A DNA stretch of 50,070 bases from IMG/VR virus record IMGVR_UViG_3300038659_000297, positions 1 through 50,070 of that record. One strand, written 5' to 3'. This document shows positions 16,285-24,732 of this stretch, in pieces. Made by a program: the position numbers and the translations under genes. The DNA comes from a virus. How positions within the stretch are numbered: position 1 is the stretch's first letter; every line of letters begins with the position of its first letter. Under the pieces are notes generated by a model. It saw only the letters and a program-made list of their open reading frames with translations. It ran no database searches and had not been told where the DNA came from.

Positions 16285-17174
16285 TGGCAAAAACAACACA
16301 AGGATCTTTTAGAGTACCTGGAGGTTTTAAAATACAAAACCCTTATCCGGTAGACGATAGAATAACTGTAGATAATGATTCTGATTTACTCAGTAATTCT
16401 ATTCTTCCAGATATCTACGCAGGTATTATTGTGTATTCTAATCAAAGCAAAAAGCATTACACTTGGACTGAAGGAAACAGAAGCATTTCTGCAAATTGGA
16501 AACAAATAGGCAGTCAATATTCTGCAAACGATGGCGTAATATTAGACGGAACAATTTTAAAAGTAGACAATACTGTTGTTAGAACAAGCGGCAATCAATC
16601 TGTTAGTGGTACCAAAACAATTAAAACTGGTCTTAACTTTGACAATAATATTTATCAAAGAATTAAAAAACAAAACGGAACCTTAACTAGAGTTCATGGA
16701 ATAAACAGTTCAGATATTGAATACATAGGCTCTGTTGATAGTTCTGTTGCCGAAACGAAGATTGGCAACCAAACTTCAAAATTGTCTTTTAGAACGTCTA
16801 ATTTTGATAGATTAACTATTGATAATTTAGGTAAAGTAAAAATCTTTAAAAGTTTAGAAGTCACAGAAGGATTAACTGCTGAATTTTTTGCAGAAAGTTC
16901 TCTTCGTAAATTAAAAGAAAACATTTTTGATTATAAAAGTTCAGGTCTTAAAAAAGTAAACAATTTGAAGATTGTTACTTTTGATAAAATTGACGGAGCA
17001 AAAAACAAAATAGGTATTATAGCTGATGATACTGATAAAGATTTTTTAACTGAAGATCAAAAAGCAGTTGACCTATATAAAACTTTATTTGTTCAAGCTA
17101 AAGCAATTCAAGAGCTTAATAAAGAAGTTGAACAATTAAAAGAAATAGTAAATAAACTTGTGAACAATGGCTAG
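16284..17174 (+). CDS. Tail fibre with S74-type intramolecular chaperone
   Basis: This 296-residue protein starts with the shared anchor domain (VPGGFKIQNPYPVDDR, YAGIIVYSNQSKKHYTW). It then has a short beta region including SGNQSVSGTKTIKTGLNF, and ends in an S74-type intramolecular chaperone. The chaperone has SSLRKLKENI at 205-214. Ser206 and Lys211 have the spacing of the catalytic serine-lysine dyad, but the usual Asp after Ser is Leu. The last 40 residues form a coiled coil (AIQELNKEVEQLKEIVNKLV). Such domains trimerise fibres or spikes and then cleave themselves off. The fibre part is unusually short, so it may be a trimerisation/anchor subunit. It overlaps the next gene by eight bases. 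Confidence 0.82.
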   Translation: MAKTTQGSFRVPGGFKIQNPYPVDDRITVDNDSDLLSNSILPDIYAGIIVYSNQSKKHYTWTEGNRSISANWKQIGSQYSANDGVILDGTILKVDNTVVRTSGNQSVSGTKTIKTGLNFDNNIYQRIKKQNGTLTRVHGINSSDIEYIGSVDSSVAETKIGNQTSKLSFRTSNFDRLTIDNLGKVKIFKSLEVTEGLTAEFFAESSLRKLKENIFDYKSSGLKKVNNLKIVTFDKIDGAKNKIGIIADDTDKDFLTEDQKAVDLYKTLFVQAKAIQELNKEVEQLKEIVNKLVNNG

Positions 17175-17550
17175 AGCATTCAACATGATGATTACTTATG
17201 TAGATGCTAATTACATGATAAATAATGAAGATTTTATCATGGCTAATTCTTTTGATTTAAATTCAACTAATTGTCTTACAAAATCTGAAATTCTAAGAGT
17301 TTTTGAGAATGTAGATCCTAGTTTTTTACAAGATTATGAAAATAATCAATTAGTACCGTATCAAAAAATAAAAACTTTTGAAACGTATTGGGCTGGAATA
17401 GATCCAGAATGTATTACCGATGAAACTTACTGGGTAGGTATAGATCCTATATGTACGCAAGAAGAAACTTACTGGGTAGGCATAGACCCAATATGCACTG
17501 TAGAAGAAACGTATTGGGTAGGTATAGACCCAATATGTATTTCAGAATAA
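17167..17550 (+). CDS. Small protein with four tandem 14-residue YWxGIDPxC repeats
   Basis: This is a 127-residue protein in the fibre island. Residues 1-71 are Asn/acid-rich with no recognised family. Residues 72-127 are four perfect-length tandem repeats of the pattern ETYW[AV]GIDP[EI]C plus three variable residues, ending at the stop codon. Each repeat holds one Trp, one Tyr and one Cys. The gene could encode an adhesin, spacer or a disulfide/metal-stabilised rod; function is unknown. An in-frame second ATG is present at residue 25 (17239). It overlaps the upstream S74 gene by eight bases. Confidence 0.7.
   Translation: MARAFNMMITYVDANYMINNEDFIMANSFDLNSTNCLTKSEILRVFENVDPSFLQDYENNQLVPYQKIKTFETYWAGIDPECITDETYWVGIDPICTQEETYWVGIDPICTVEETYWVGIDPICISE
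17380..17547 (+). repeat. Four-copy 42-bp in-frame tandem repeat
   Basis: Copies are at 17380-17421, 17422-17463, 17464-17505 and 17506-17547, with no spacer. Copies 2-4 are close to identical at nucleotide level, mostly with synonymous differences, while copy 1 is more diverged. This pattern fits serial duplication at the 3' end. The unit length is a multiple of three, so copy number can change without breaking the frame. Confidence 0.93.
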
Positions 17551-17568
17551 TAATTTAAAATTTTTAAA

Positions 17569-18048
17569 ATGAGAAATACAGGATATAAAAGATTTCAAAA
17601 CGTAAAAGAATATTATGTAAGCAATGATCAACCCACAGGAAGAGTAAAGCCAAACCCTCCTTCCGGACAACCTGATCATGCAATTCCTGTTTTAGATACT
17701 AACGCTTGTCCTCTTCCAGGAATTGTTACCTCTATGGAAAAAAGAGAATATATGTTTAGAGAAATTGATGGACCAGGTGATGGTGATATTTATGATAGAT
17801 ACAAGTATCCAATTATAATTACTACAAACACTACAGATCCAAATATCTTTAAATATTATTATGATATTGGATTTTCAAATGCTTACGAAAGTTTTCCAAG
17901 TAGTATAGACGTAATTGCAGAAGGATTTACAGGAACAAACGATTACGGTGATATATTAGATGCATGTCAACCAAGCCAAGAAGAGTTTTTAAATCGAGAT
18001 GATCTAGTAGCTGCTTATACAGTAGATAATTATACTTTTACCTTTTAA
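17569..18048 (+). CDS. Fibre-island protein, unknown function
   Basis: A 159-residue protein with no family I recognise. It is rich in Asp, Pro, Tyr and Asn, with segments YYVSNDQPTGRVKPNPPSG, NACPLPGIVTSMEKREYMF and a C-terminal part ending in VDNYTFTF. It has no signal peptide or membrane segment. Its position between appendage genes suggests a tail-fibre accessory or receptor-contact protein. Downstream is an AT-rich hairpin that may end this small unit. Confidence 0.65.
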   Translation: MRNTGYKRFQNVKEYYVSNDQPTGRVKPNPPSGQPDHAIPVLDTNACPLPGIVTSMEKREYMFREIDGPGDGDIYDRYKYPIIITTNTTDPNIFKYYYDIGFSNAYESFPSSIDVIAEGFTGTNDYGDILDACQPSQEEFLNRDDLVAAYTVDNYTFTF

Positions 18049-18049
18049 C

Positions 18050-18073
18050 AAATCAATTTTAAAAAATTGATTT
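18050..18073 (+). terminator. AT-rich hairpin before the long fibre gene
   Basis: A perfect 11-bp inverted repeat, 18050-18060 with 18063-18073, followed by TATTTATT. The central pairs cannot all form because the gap is only two bases, so the real loop is larger. It is a weak terminator or an RNA stability element. Confidence 0.5.
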
Positions 18074-18088
18074 TATTTATTAATAACA

Positions 18089-21000
18089 ATGGCCAAATCA
18101 ACACAGGGAGCTTTTAGAGTACCAGGAGGATTTAAAATTCAAAATCCATATCCAGTAGATGATAGAATGGTTGTCAATAATGATAACGATTTAATTAATG
18201 CTACAGAATTACCAGATGTTTATCAAGGCATTATTGTTTATTCTAAAGAAAGCAAAAAACATTACAAATGGAATGGTTTTGACAGAACCAAATTAAGCAA
18301 TTGGGAAAGTATTGGAAACCAAAAAAAATATGGACTTCAAGGCCAATCTTATCGAATAACAAATAACAACTCAAATGATGTTATAGCTGCTGATTCTTTA
18401 AAAATTGGAAACTACGTTAGAAACCAAGAAGAGTTAAATTTAATGCTTGCAAATCCAGATTCAAAAATATCTTTTGAAACAGTTTTGTCTACGTGGACTA
18501 AATTTTCTCACAATAATTTAAATGAGCTTCCGGCTAACTTAGGAGAAACTACACAATGGAATTATGATTCTATAAACAAAGAACTAAGTGCAACTATAAA
18601 CTCAACATCACATATTGGATATATAAGCAATGTTCCTCTTTTAAATTACAAGTTAAACGCAAGACTTTTTAGTACTGTGTTAGCAGACAATGATAAAATA
18701 GGAATTGTCATAGCTTTTGTAGAAGATCCAAATGATTTAATTGCAAACGAAGCATTCGGTTTAAATCCCGAAATTTACCCTGATTTAAACACGTCTGATG
18801 AGTTTATTCCTAATCAGCATACTCTTACATTATTTAGAAGCAGAAAAGGCCCAACAGAGTCTTATTTTGTAGTTTACAATTATGAAAAATCAGATTCTAA
18901 AATAATAGAAAACGGTTCTAACCTAGTTTCTAACACTACAGACAACTGGGGCACATCTTATGTTGATGTACAAGTAGAAAGAACAAAAAACACAATCAAT
19001 GTTTATACTTTAAATTTTAGTGATTTAGCTCAAAATGTAAATTTTGAAGACACTAAAATAACTATCGATCTTGAATCTGATAATGATTTAAAAAGATTTA
19101 TAGGCGCTTGTAAATATGGATTTTCAACACATGATCAAAATGGAGCTTCTTTTAAAAACATTTCAATTAAAGGTTCTGGAAATAATGAAATTTATGATTT
19201 AGAAAAAAGAAATGTATGGACTTTAGATTCTAATGAAGATTGGGTGATTGATCCATTAAGAAAAACAGATCAAGAAATCTTAAACAAAACCTTGCTTTAT
19301 AACAAGGTTTTGAAAACTATTGTCTGGTATAATACAAGCAAAAATTTTGTAAAACTTACTCAAGAAGAATTTTCATCTTCAGAAGTCTTTTATTTTATTG
19401 TTACTCCAAACACTACTAATTTAAATACTGTAAATAACGCCAGTGATTTTTCTATAAAAAATCCAGAAAATGCTTTAATGGTTTTTACTTATTATGATGG
19501 AAATGACTTAACTCAAGCTAACATAATAGACACCAAAAGATTTAAACTGATCACTGCTCCTAATTCTCAAATTGGTGATTACAACACTAATAGATTAATT
19601 TCAGGAACGTTTGGAACTAATGGTCAAACATTAGTAGAAAGTAATTTTCAATTGATCTATGAAAAACAAACTACTTCCAGTGATATAAACAGCATAGCTG
19701 AAACTATAGATTTGGGAAATATTACTCCTTCAGCAACAGTCTGGGATTTTATAAATGCTTCAACAGAAAGTTACGAATTAGAGAATCCAAACGTAAACTT
19801 AAACATTGTAAAAGGTATTGTTGATAATAAAACTGTAGAGTATTTATACAAAGGATCAGGTAATATTTATGGATCTGCTTTTGAAACATTAGCAGAAAAT
19901 GATCTTCAGTTATTAAATCGTGATGAAGATATTATTTCTCAAAAAGATTATTCATTTGACTCTTACGTTAAATTGACATCAAGCTCTTTATCTAGCTTTT
20001 TAATCAATCAACAAAACTTTTGTCTATTAAAAACTACAAACAACAATAATCTGTATTTTGTCCACAAAAGTTCTTTAAACTTAAACTTAAACGGTTGCAG
20101 AATAAAATTATCAGAAACAGGACAAGTTTCTGATTTAAATTTAGGTACTGAAGAAAATGATTTTATTTATTACCTAGTTCCAAACACTTTTGAAAAAGAC
20201 AGCACTGGTGTAGGCACTTTTACTTATTGGAGAAAAATAATATTAGCTGACACAGAAAATATAAAAGATAACGCTGTTACATCTAATAAAATTGCAGCAA
20301 ATAATGTTACTGAAACAAAATTAGCTATTGCTGTTAGAAACAAATTAAATACTCAGCCTGATTGGAGTCAAAACAATCAAACTGCTTTAGACTTTATCAA
20401 AAACAAACCGTCCTCTTTAGATGGTGTAGGAATACAATCTACAGTAAACAATAATGACGGTACTTTTACAATAACCTATACTGACGAAACAACCTTTACC
20501 ACAAGTGACCTTACAGGGCCTCAAGGAGTAAGAGGTCCAAAAGGAGAAAACGGAGCTCCGGGAATTCAAGGTTTTCCTGGTCCTCCAGGTGAAGACGGAG
20601 CAATTGGGCCACAAGGAGAACAAGGAATTCAAGGTGAAGTTGGACCAAAAGGAGATACAGGAGACACAGGAATTCAAGGTCAACAAGGAATACAAGGACC
20701 TAAAGGAGACACAGGAGACACGGGACCTCAAGGAGACAAGGGAGACCAAGGAGATGACGGGCTAACCTCTTACCAAGTTTGGCTTGCAAATGGCAATACA
20801 GGTACTGTACAAGATTATTTAGATTCTCTAGTAGGTGCAGACGGTACTAATGGTACTGACGGGAATGATGGAGCCACGGGAGCGACTGGACCACAAGGAG
20901 AAACAGGACCACAAGGTGAGAGCGGAGCTGCAGGTGAAGATGCTACAAAAGACCCCATTCCTTTTAAAACACTTACATCACCAGCCAATGAAATAGATTT

Positions 21001-21268
21001 TGCAGGGGATAACCTAGAGCTATATAATTGGGATGCCCCCACCGATCAAATTAGTTTTACCCTCACAAATCTAAGAGCAGGAGTGCAAAGAATTATAAGG
21101 GTTAATAATGCTACTGCTGTGGGAAGTGAAATTCTTATTAATGGAGATGGATCTGCTAGTTTTATTGGTAGTACTGATAATTGGTTTACAGACGAAATTA
21201 TGGAAATATCAATTTTTGGGCTTTCTACAACTACTTATGAATGGTGGTATAACTTAAAACAAAGATAA
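18089..21268 (+). CDS. Long tail fibre with shared anchor and collagen-like stalk
   Basis: This is a 1059-residue fibre. Residues 1-75 are the shared virion anchor, nearly identical in its first 25 residues to the protein at 16284 (VPGGFKIQNPYPVDDR). The middle ~700 residues are beta-rich and Asn/Ser/Thr-rich, including SKIAANNVTETKLA-like phage fibre wording (actual SNKIAANNVTETKLAIAV). Residues ~809-955 are collagen-like Gly-x-y repeats (for example GPKGENGAPGIQGFPGPPG). They are interrupted by TSYQVWLANGNTGTVQDYL, an insert frequent in phage collagen fibres. A C-terminal beta cap ends in YEWWYNLKQR. It probably forms the trimeric long fibre for host recognition. The collagen DNA is a repetitive GGA/CAA-rich tract and a likely recombination hotspot. 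Confidence 0.85.
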   Translation: MAKSTQGAFRVPGGFKIQNPYPVDDRMVVNNDNDLINATELPDVYQGIIVYSKESKKHYKWNGFDRTKLSNWESIGNQKKYGLQGQSYRITNNNSNDVIAADSLKIGNYVRNQEELNLMLANPDSKISFETVLSTWTKFSHNNLNELPANLGETTQWNYDSINKELSATINSTSHIGYISNVPLLNYKLNARLFSTVLADNDKIGIVIAFVEDPNDLIANEAFGLNPEIYPDLNTSDEFIPNQHTLTLFRSRKGPTESYFVVYNYEKSDSKIIENGSNLVSNTTDNWGTSYVDVQVERTKNTINVYTLNFSDLAQNVNFEDTKITIDLESDNDLKRFIGACKYGFSTHDQNGASFKNISIKGSGNNEIYDLEKRNVWTLDSNEDWVIDPLRKTDQEILNKTLLYNKVLKTIVWYNTSKNFVKLTQEEFSSSEVFYFIVTPNTTNLNTVNNASDFSIKNPENALMVFTYYDGNDLTQANIIDTKRFKLITAPNSQIGDYNTNRLISGTFGTNGQTLVESNFQLIYEKQTTSSDINSIAETIDLGNITPSATVWDFINASTESYELENPNVNLNIVKGIVDNKTVEYLYKGSGNIYGSAFETLAENDLQLLNRDEDIISQKDYSFDSYVKLTSSSLSSFLINQQNFCLLKTTNNNNLYFVHKSSLNLNLNGCRIKLSETGQVSDLNLGTEENDFIYYLVPNTFEKDSTGVGTFTYWRKIILADTENIKDNAVTSNKIAANNVTETKLAIAVRNKLNTQPDWSQNNQTALDFIKNKPSSLDGVGIQSTVNNNDGTFTITYTDETTFTTSDLTGPQGVRGPKGENGAPGIQGFPGPPGEDGAIGPQGEQGIQGEVGPKGDTGDTGIQGQQGIQGPKGDTGDTGPQGDKGDQGDDGLTSYQVWLANGNTGTVQDYLDSLVGADGTNGTDGNDGATGATGPQGETGPQGESGAAGEDATKDPIPFKTLTSPANEIDFAGDNLELYNWDAPTDQISFTLTNLRAGVQRIIRVNNATAVGSEILINGDGSASFIGSTDNWFTDEIMEISIFGLSTTTYEWWYNLKQR

Positions 21269-22282
21269 ATGGATAAGTTTAGTTTTTTTAATCGAAATAG
21301 GCCAAATTACCCTGTAACGGATATACTTGAAGGTTGCAACGCTTTGATAACTACAAAAGCAGAATTAGCCGAACAAATGACTGTTTCCGTAAATAATATT
21401 AAAAATTTATCTTTTAATTCTGATAACACTATAACATGGCACTCAGTAAATAATTATACTACAAGTAGAACTTTTTCTTTTTCTGATAGTCGTAACGCTC
21501 CTCAAAGACAAAGCGATTTAGCCGCGGCGGTTACTAGATTTGAAAGTTATAAAATGGTTGGAGCTGGTTCTTTATTGTTTTCAGATTCTAATATAAAAGT
21601 TTTAAAATTATTTAATAGGACCATTGTTGGTAATGAAGGATTGAGAGATTTAAAACAAATTGAAGTCTTTGAAATGCCTAAATTAATTTCTTTTGCTAAT
21701 GCTTCTCTAATTAACTTAGGTACTAGTAACGGAAGTAAAGTTATTGATTTAGATTTTCCATTATTACAAAGTTTTGGAGATATTTCTGGTAATTTTATTA
21801 TATCAAATGATTATGGAACTAATATTAGTTTTAATGGAAAAATTAGTTTCTGGAATAAACAAGTTACTCTACCTTTTGATATAAGCTTAATTAGTGGTTT
21901 AGATCAGAGTAGTTTTAGAAATGTTGTATTGCAAGGTTCTTTTAATTTCACTAATCCTGGGATTACTACTTTAAATAATTATTCTTTCTGGTCATGCCAC
22001 AGTATAACAGAGCTTATTTTCCCTCATGTTACTACTTTGTCTAATCTTAATCTGGTATTCAGAGATATGAACTCTATTCAATTAATATCTTTAAGAAAAT
22101 GTAAAGTTATTGAAGGTACTATTTTTCAACTATTACCCACTAATAGGGAAGCCGAAGTAAATATTGCTATGCTAGATTATGAAGGAAGCGGAAGTGTAAA
22201 CACAAGAGTACAATATTTATTAAATCGAGGCTGGACAGTTAGATTTTACGACGATAACGACAACTTAGTAACAACTTTATAA
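21269..22282 (+). CDS. Putative receptor-binding protein with leucine-rich-like repeats
   Basis: This 337-residue protein starts immediately after the long fibre stop. After an N-terminal ~90 residues, it shows irregular repeats alternating hydrophobic strands and turns, such as IKVLKLFNRTIVGNEGLRDL, IEVFEMPKLISFANASLINL and SITELIFPHVTTLSNLNL. These resemble BspA-type or irregular leucine-rich repeats used by bacterial and phage adhesins. No signal peptide is present. The likely role is the distal receptor-binding tip or a fibre-attached adhesin, inferred from position next to the fibre gene. Confidence 0.65.
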   Translation: MDKFSFFNRNRPNYPVTDILEGCNALITTKAELAEQMTVSVNNIKNLSFNSDNTITWHSVNNYTTSRTFSFSDSRNAPQRQSDLAAAVTRFESYKMVGAGSLLFSDSNIKVLKLFNRTIVGNEGLRDLKQIEVFEMPKLISFANASLINLGTSNGSKVIDLDFPLLQSFGDISGNFIISNDYGTNISFNGKISFWNKQVTLPFDISLISGLDQSSFRNVVLQGSFNFTNPGITTLNNYSFWSCHSITELIFPHVTTLSNLNLVFRDMNSIQLISLRKCKVIEGTIFQLLPTNREAEVNIAMLDYEGSGSVNTRVQYLLNRGWTVRFYDDNDNLVTTL

Positions 22283-22290
22283 TATAAAAA

Positions 22291-22770
22291 ATGAATACAA
22301 TCAAATTTATCTCAAAATCAGAAAACTATCAACTAAAAGACGGTCGAAACTCAGTAATACAAAGCCCATTTATTGAGCCTAGTCTTACAAATATCAACTT
22401 TGAAAACAAAACTTTCTTAATTGAATTTGTAATGAGTATAATAAATACAAATGATCAAAAGGTTAAAATTTCAGAAGGCTCTGGACGTATGCCTTTTAAT
22501 TCTCAAAACATTGAAACTGTAGTGAGCTTTAATGGAAATGAAATGGAGGCTGAACAAGCCTTAATGAGTGGCTGGTCTTATAATATTGCGGAAGTTTTAT
22601 CTTGGGGTAAACCAAGTTTTCAAAATGTGTTCGACTATGTAAATGTTACTGCTAATGGCTTAGTTTTTAAAGAAGGACCAGGGAAACAATTAGCAATAGA
22701 TCTTATCCTTAATACAGTGATGATTGAGGGCGAACCTTTAGGAACTCACTTTGAATTAGAAATAATATAA
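22291..22770 (+). CDS. Fibre-region protein, unknown function
   Basis: A 159-residue beta-rich protein that I cannot assign. Recognisable segments are SENYQLKDGRNSVIQSPF, then FLIEFVMSIINTNDQKVKIS, FNGNEMEAEQALMSGWSY and a C-terminal FELEII. It has no signal peptide and no membrane segment. It overlaps the following secreted protein gene by one base (TAATG). A fibre assembly or tail protein role is possible by position. Confidence 0.6.
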   Translation: MNTIKFISKSENYQLKDGRNSVIQSPFIEPSLTNINFENKTFLIEFVMSIINTNDQKVKISEGSGRMPFNSQNIETVVSFNGNEMEAEQALMSGWSYNIAEVLSWGKPSFQNVFDYVNVTANGLVFKEGPGKQLAIDLILNTVMIEGEPLGTHFELEII

Positions 22771-23261
22771 TGAAAAAATTTATTTACATATTGCTTTTTA
22801 TACCTCTAATAAGCTTATCACAAGGAATAAGTATTAACGTTTCACAAGATGCAAGGTTAGCACTTGTAGGAGATGAAAGAGGAAACGAAGCGTTTACCAC
22901 TAATGTTAATCTTGCTGCCGAATTTAGAGGATGGCAAAAGGGAAACTCATATTTTCTTATGCGTCCAGAATTAGAATACGCAGATTTACAAGGTGGTGAG
23001 CTGTATAGAATGACCGCTAATTTTGGTTATACCTTCAATAAGTGGGTTAAGAATGTTGATTTCACTGCTACGGTTGGAGGTGGTATGCTTATAAGACATA
23101 AGTTGTCAGGCTTACACACACAAGCCAATCTGCAAACCACTTGGTATTTTACTGATGGTATTGGATTATTCCTTGACTCGGAATTTGTACAACGTGTTGA
23201 TTTACCTAGGAAATTTCTAGGCTACTCTGGAAAAATAGGAATAAAAATTATGTTAAGATGA
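22770..23261 (+). CDS. Secreted outer-membrane-like beta protein
   Basis: This 163-residue protein has a clear N-terminal signal peptide: MKK followed by a hydrophobic run ending LISLSQ, with likely cleavage near residue 18-19. The mature part is made of alternating beta strands with aromatic residues, ending in SGKIGIKIMLR. It is consistent with a small outer-membrane barrel or periplasmic beta sandwich. A secreted phage protein expressed late could modify the host envelope, exclude other phages, or aid lysis. A decayed partial copy lies 850 bases downstream. The stop overlaps the next gene by four bases (ATGA). Confidence 0.75.
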   Translation: MKKFIYILLFIPLISLSQGISINVSQDARLALVGDERGNEAFTTNVNLAAEFRGWQKGNSYFLMRPELEYADLQGGELYRMTANFGYTFNKWVKNVDFTATVGGGMLIRHKLSGLHTQANLQTTWYFTDGIGLFLDSEFVQRVDLPRKFLGYSGKIGIKIMLR

Positions 23262-23719
23262 TTACACTAGATAACGTTAATCAGCTTCAAAAGGAATACA
23301 GTCTAATCTCTAAGACAAAAATAAGAGGTAATAATTCTAGACCTCGTTATAGGCTAGATGTTACCCTTGAAATACAGCTTAGTAATGGAATGAATATTAC
23401 TATACCAAAAGGTTTTGAATGGGATTTGAGCACTGTGCCTCGTTTTGCTTGGCCTATACTTGCTCCAGATGGTGATTTTGAATTAGCTTATTTGATTCAT
23501 GATTATTTATGGGTTAACAAAGAAGAAATGGCTATCCACTTTGAGTACTACGACATGAATTTTAATCAAAAATTTACTGACGATGAAATGCTTAAATGGG
23601 CAAAGGTCACCAATGGAACTAAAAAAATATCCATTAGAAATATAGATAATTATACTAGATATTACGGAGTTAGTTTCTTTGGATGGCTGGTTTGGGATGG
23701 GCATATAAATATTAATTAA
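23258..23719 (+). CDS. DUF1353 family protein
   Basis: This 153-residue protein fits DUF1353. It has a beta-rich N-terminus with MNITIPKGFEWDLSTVPRFA, the family signature G-F-x-x-D-x-x-S-x-P, then ELAYLIHDYLW with a conserved His-Asp pair. The biochemical role of DUF1353 is unknown. It is frequent in phage genomes near tail or lysis genes. The C-terminus ends in YYGVSFFGWLVWDGH, an aromatic segment. ATGA overlap links it to the upstream secreted protein. Confidence 0.8.
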   Translation: MITLDNVNQLQKEYSLISKTKIRGNNSRPRYRLDVTLEIQLSNGMNITIPKGFEWDLSTVPRFAWPILAPDGDFELAYLIHDYLWVNKEEMAIHFEYYDMNFNQKFTDDEMLKWAKVTNGTKKISIRNIDNYTRYYGVSFFGWLVWDGHININ

Positions 23720-23732
23720 ATAAATATAAATT

Positions 23733-24074
23733 ATGAAGTTTTTTGACAAGATTATTAAAGAAAGATGGCACTTGCACATTATCGTGGGGGCAGGCTTTGG
23801 GTTATTGCTATTTGGAGCATTTAGTTTGTTAGGCTTCTACAGCTCAACTAGATGGTGGGAGGAAATGGCTATTCAATTAGTTTTTGGAACTGTATTTGGT
23901 TTGGCTTTTGAAATTATTCAAGACCACACTTCAGCAGTTTACTACAAGAAACTAGAGATTTTCTACAAATTACAAATTTTTTCAAGGAATAAAATAGTAG
24001 GAAGCAAGGCAGACGCTTTTGCTACAGGTATTGGTTTTGCTATTATAATACCACTTATATACATTTTTGTTTAA
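23733..24074 (+). CDS. Integral membrane protein, possible holin or lysis accessory
   Basis: A 113-residue protein with about three transmembrane segments: residues ~15-35 (HIIVGAGFGLLLFGAFSLLG), ~45-63 (AIQLVFGTVFGLAFEII) and ~93-113 (ATGIGFAIIIPLIYIFV). The charged loop between the second and third (HTSAVYYKKLEIFYKLQ) is predicted cytoplasmic or periplasmic. It precedes the lysis genes. Three-TM small proteins can be holins, but similar envelope proteins occur in Bacteroidetes phages without a proven role. Confidence 0.7.
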   Translation: MKFFDKIIKERWHLHIIVGAGFGLLLFGAFSLLGFYSSTRWWEEMAIQLVFGTVFGLAFEIIQDHTSAVYYKKLEIFYKLQIFSRNKIVGSKADAFATGIGFAIIIPLIYIFV

Positions 24075-24117
24075 TCAGTATAATTTAATTTTATGAATAC
24101 GACCAATACTTATTTAG

Positions 24118-24318
24118 AAAAAAATCCTAGAGTTTCATAATGGAGCCTTGTTCGTGATTGCTATAGCTCTTTTATACTACGTAGCTAATTTTCAAACTGG
24201 TTACTATCTTACAAAAGGCATTGTAATATTTGTAGACTCTGAATTTTTAAAAAGACCTCTACTGGGAGAAATAAGATATAGTGGTAGAATAGGTTTTAAA
24301 TTTTTGCTTTATAGATGA
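24118..24318 (+). pseudogene. Decayed 3' fragment of an outer-membrane-like gene
   Basis: Reading frame 24118-24318 has no plausible ATG and opens just after a TAG stop. Its last ~45 residues (ANFQTGYYLTKGIVIFVDSE, then SGRIGFKFLLYR) align with the C-terminus of the secreted protein at 22770 (ANLQTTWYFTDGIGLFLDSE, then SGKIGIKIMLR). The order and spacing are the same apart from a 2-4 residue gap. The N-terminal part and signal peptide are missing. It is therefore a remnant of a duplicated or independently acquired paralog. The gene-poor stretch 24075-24447 otherwise contains only a promoter motif. Confidence 0.8.
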
Positions 24319-24364
24319 AACTAAATATTTTTATAAAATAAAATTTACGCTTCATCTTTTCTGC

Positions 24365-24372
24365 TATTTTTG
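24365..24372 (+). promoter_or_regulatory. Candidate -7 promoter element (TATTTTTG) for the lysis genes
   Basis: TATTTTTG matches TAnnTTTG and lies 76 bases before the start at 24448, in the only long noncoding stretch of this region. No good -33 TTG is evident. It could give the lysis block its own timing. Confidence 0.45.
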
Positions 24373-24447
24373 CATAAATTTAAAACATGAAAATTTGCAT
24401 TTTAATTTTCTTTTTCTAAAGAAATTAAAATCAACTAACACAGAAAA

Positions 24448-24732
24448 ATGATAGATTTCATTCAGACTACACCTGACATAACATCTGTAAATGAATTACT
24501 TAACTATGCTTTGGGAGCATTAGTTGCTGTAGTTGTTTATCTTTACGTTGAGAAAAACAAGCAGAACACAAAACTTCAAGACAAAATTGAAGCTTTGTAC
24601 TTGGAACACAAAGACGACTTTAAAGAGTTTAGTCAAGAAAAAAGCGACACTTTTCTTCGTAATCATCAAACTATGCAAAAAATGATGTTATTGCTAGATC
24701 AACTTAAAGATATGCTAAAAGATGGAAGATAA
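24448..24732 (+). CDS. Holin-like single-TM coiled-coil protein
   Basis: A 94-residue protein with an N-terminal transmembrane segment at about 20-36 (YALGALVAVVVYLYV), then a highly charged coiled coil to the C-terminus (QDKIEALYLEHKDDFKEF and following). The architecture suits a holin or an inner-membrane spanin-type subunit. It lies two genes before the endolysin and overlaps the next gene by 11 bases, supporting a lysis-cassette role, but homology was not tested. Confidence 0.68.
   Translation: MIDFIQTTPDITSVNELLNYALGALVAVVVYLYVEKNKQNTKLQDKIEALYLEHKDDFKEFSQEKSDTFLRNHQTMQKMMLLLDQLKDMLKDGR

Noticed and set aside
17380-17547. Regular repeats that could suggest a CRISPR array
   Set aside because: Units abut with no unique spacers, are in frame and encode a peptide repeat.
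20417-20749. Minus-strand frame across the collagen-like tract
   Set aside because: Open only because the Gly-x-y repeat avoids stop codons on the other strand; the + strand frame is a clear fibre gene.
24093-24140. 15-codon frame in front of the outer-membrane gene remnant
   Set aside because: Out of frame with the remnant and too short; a frameshift linking them would still leave out the signal peptide.
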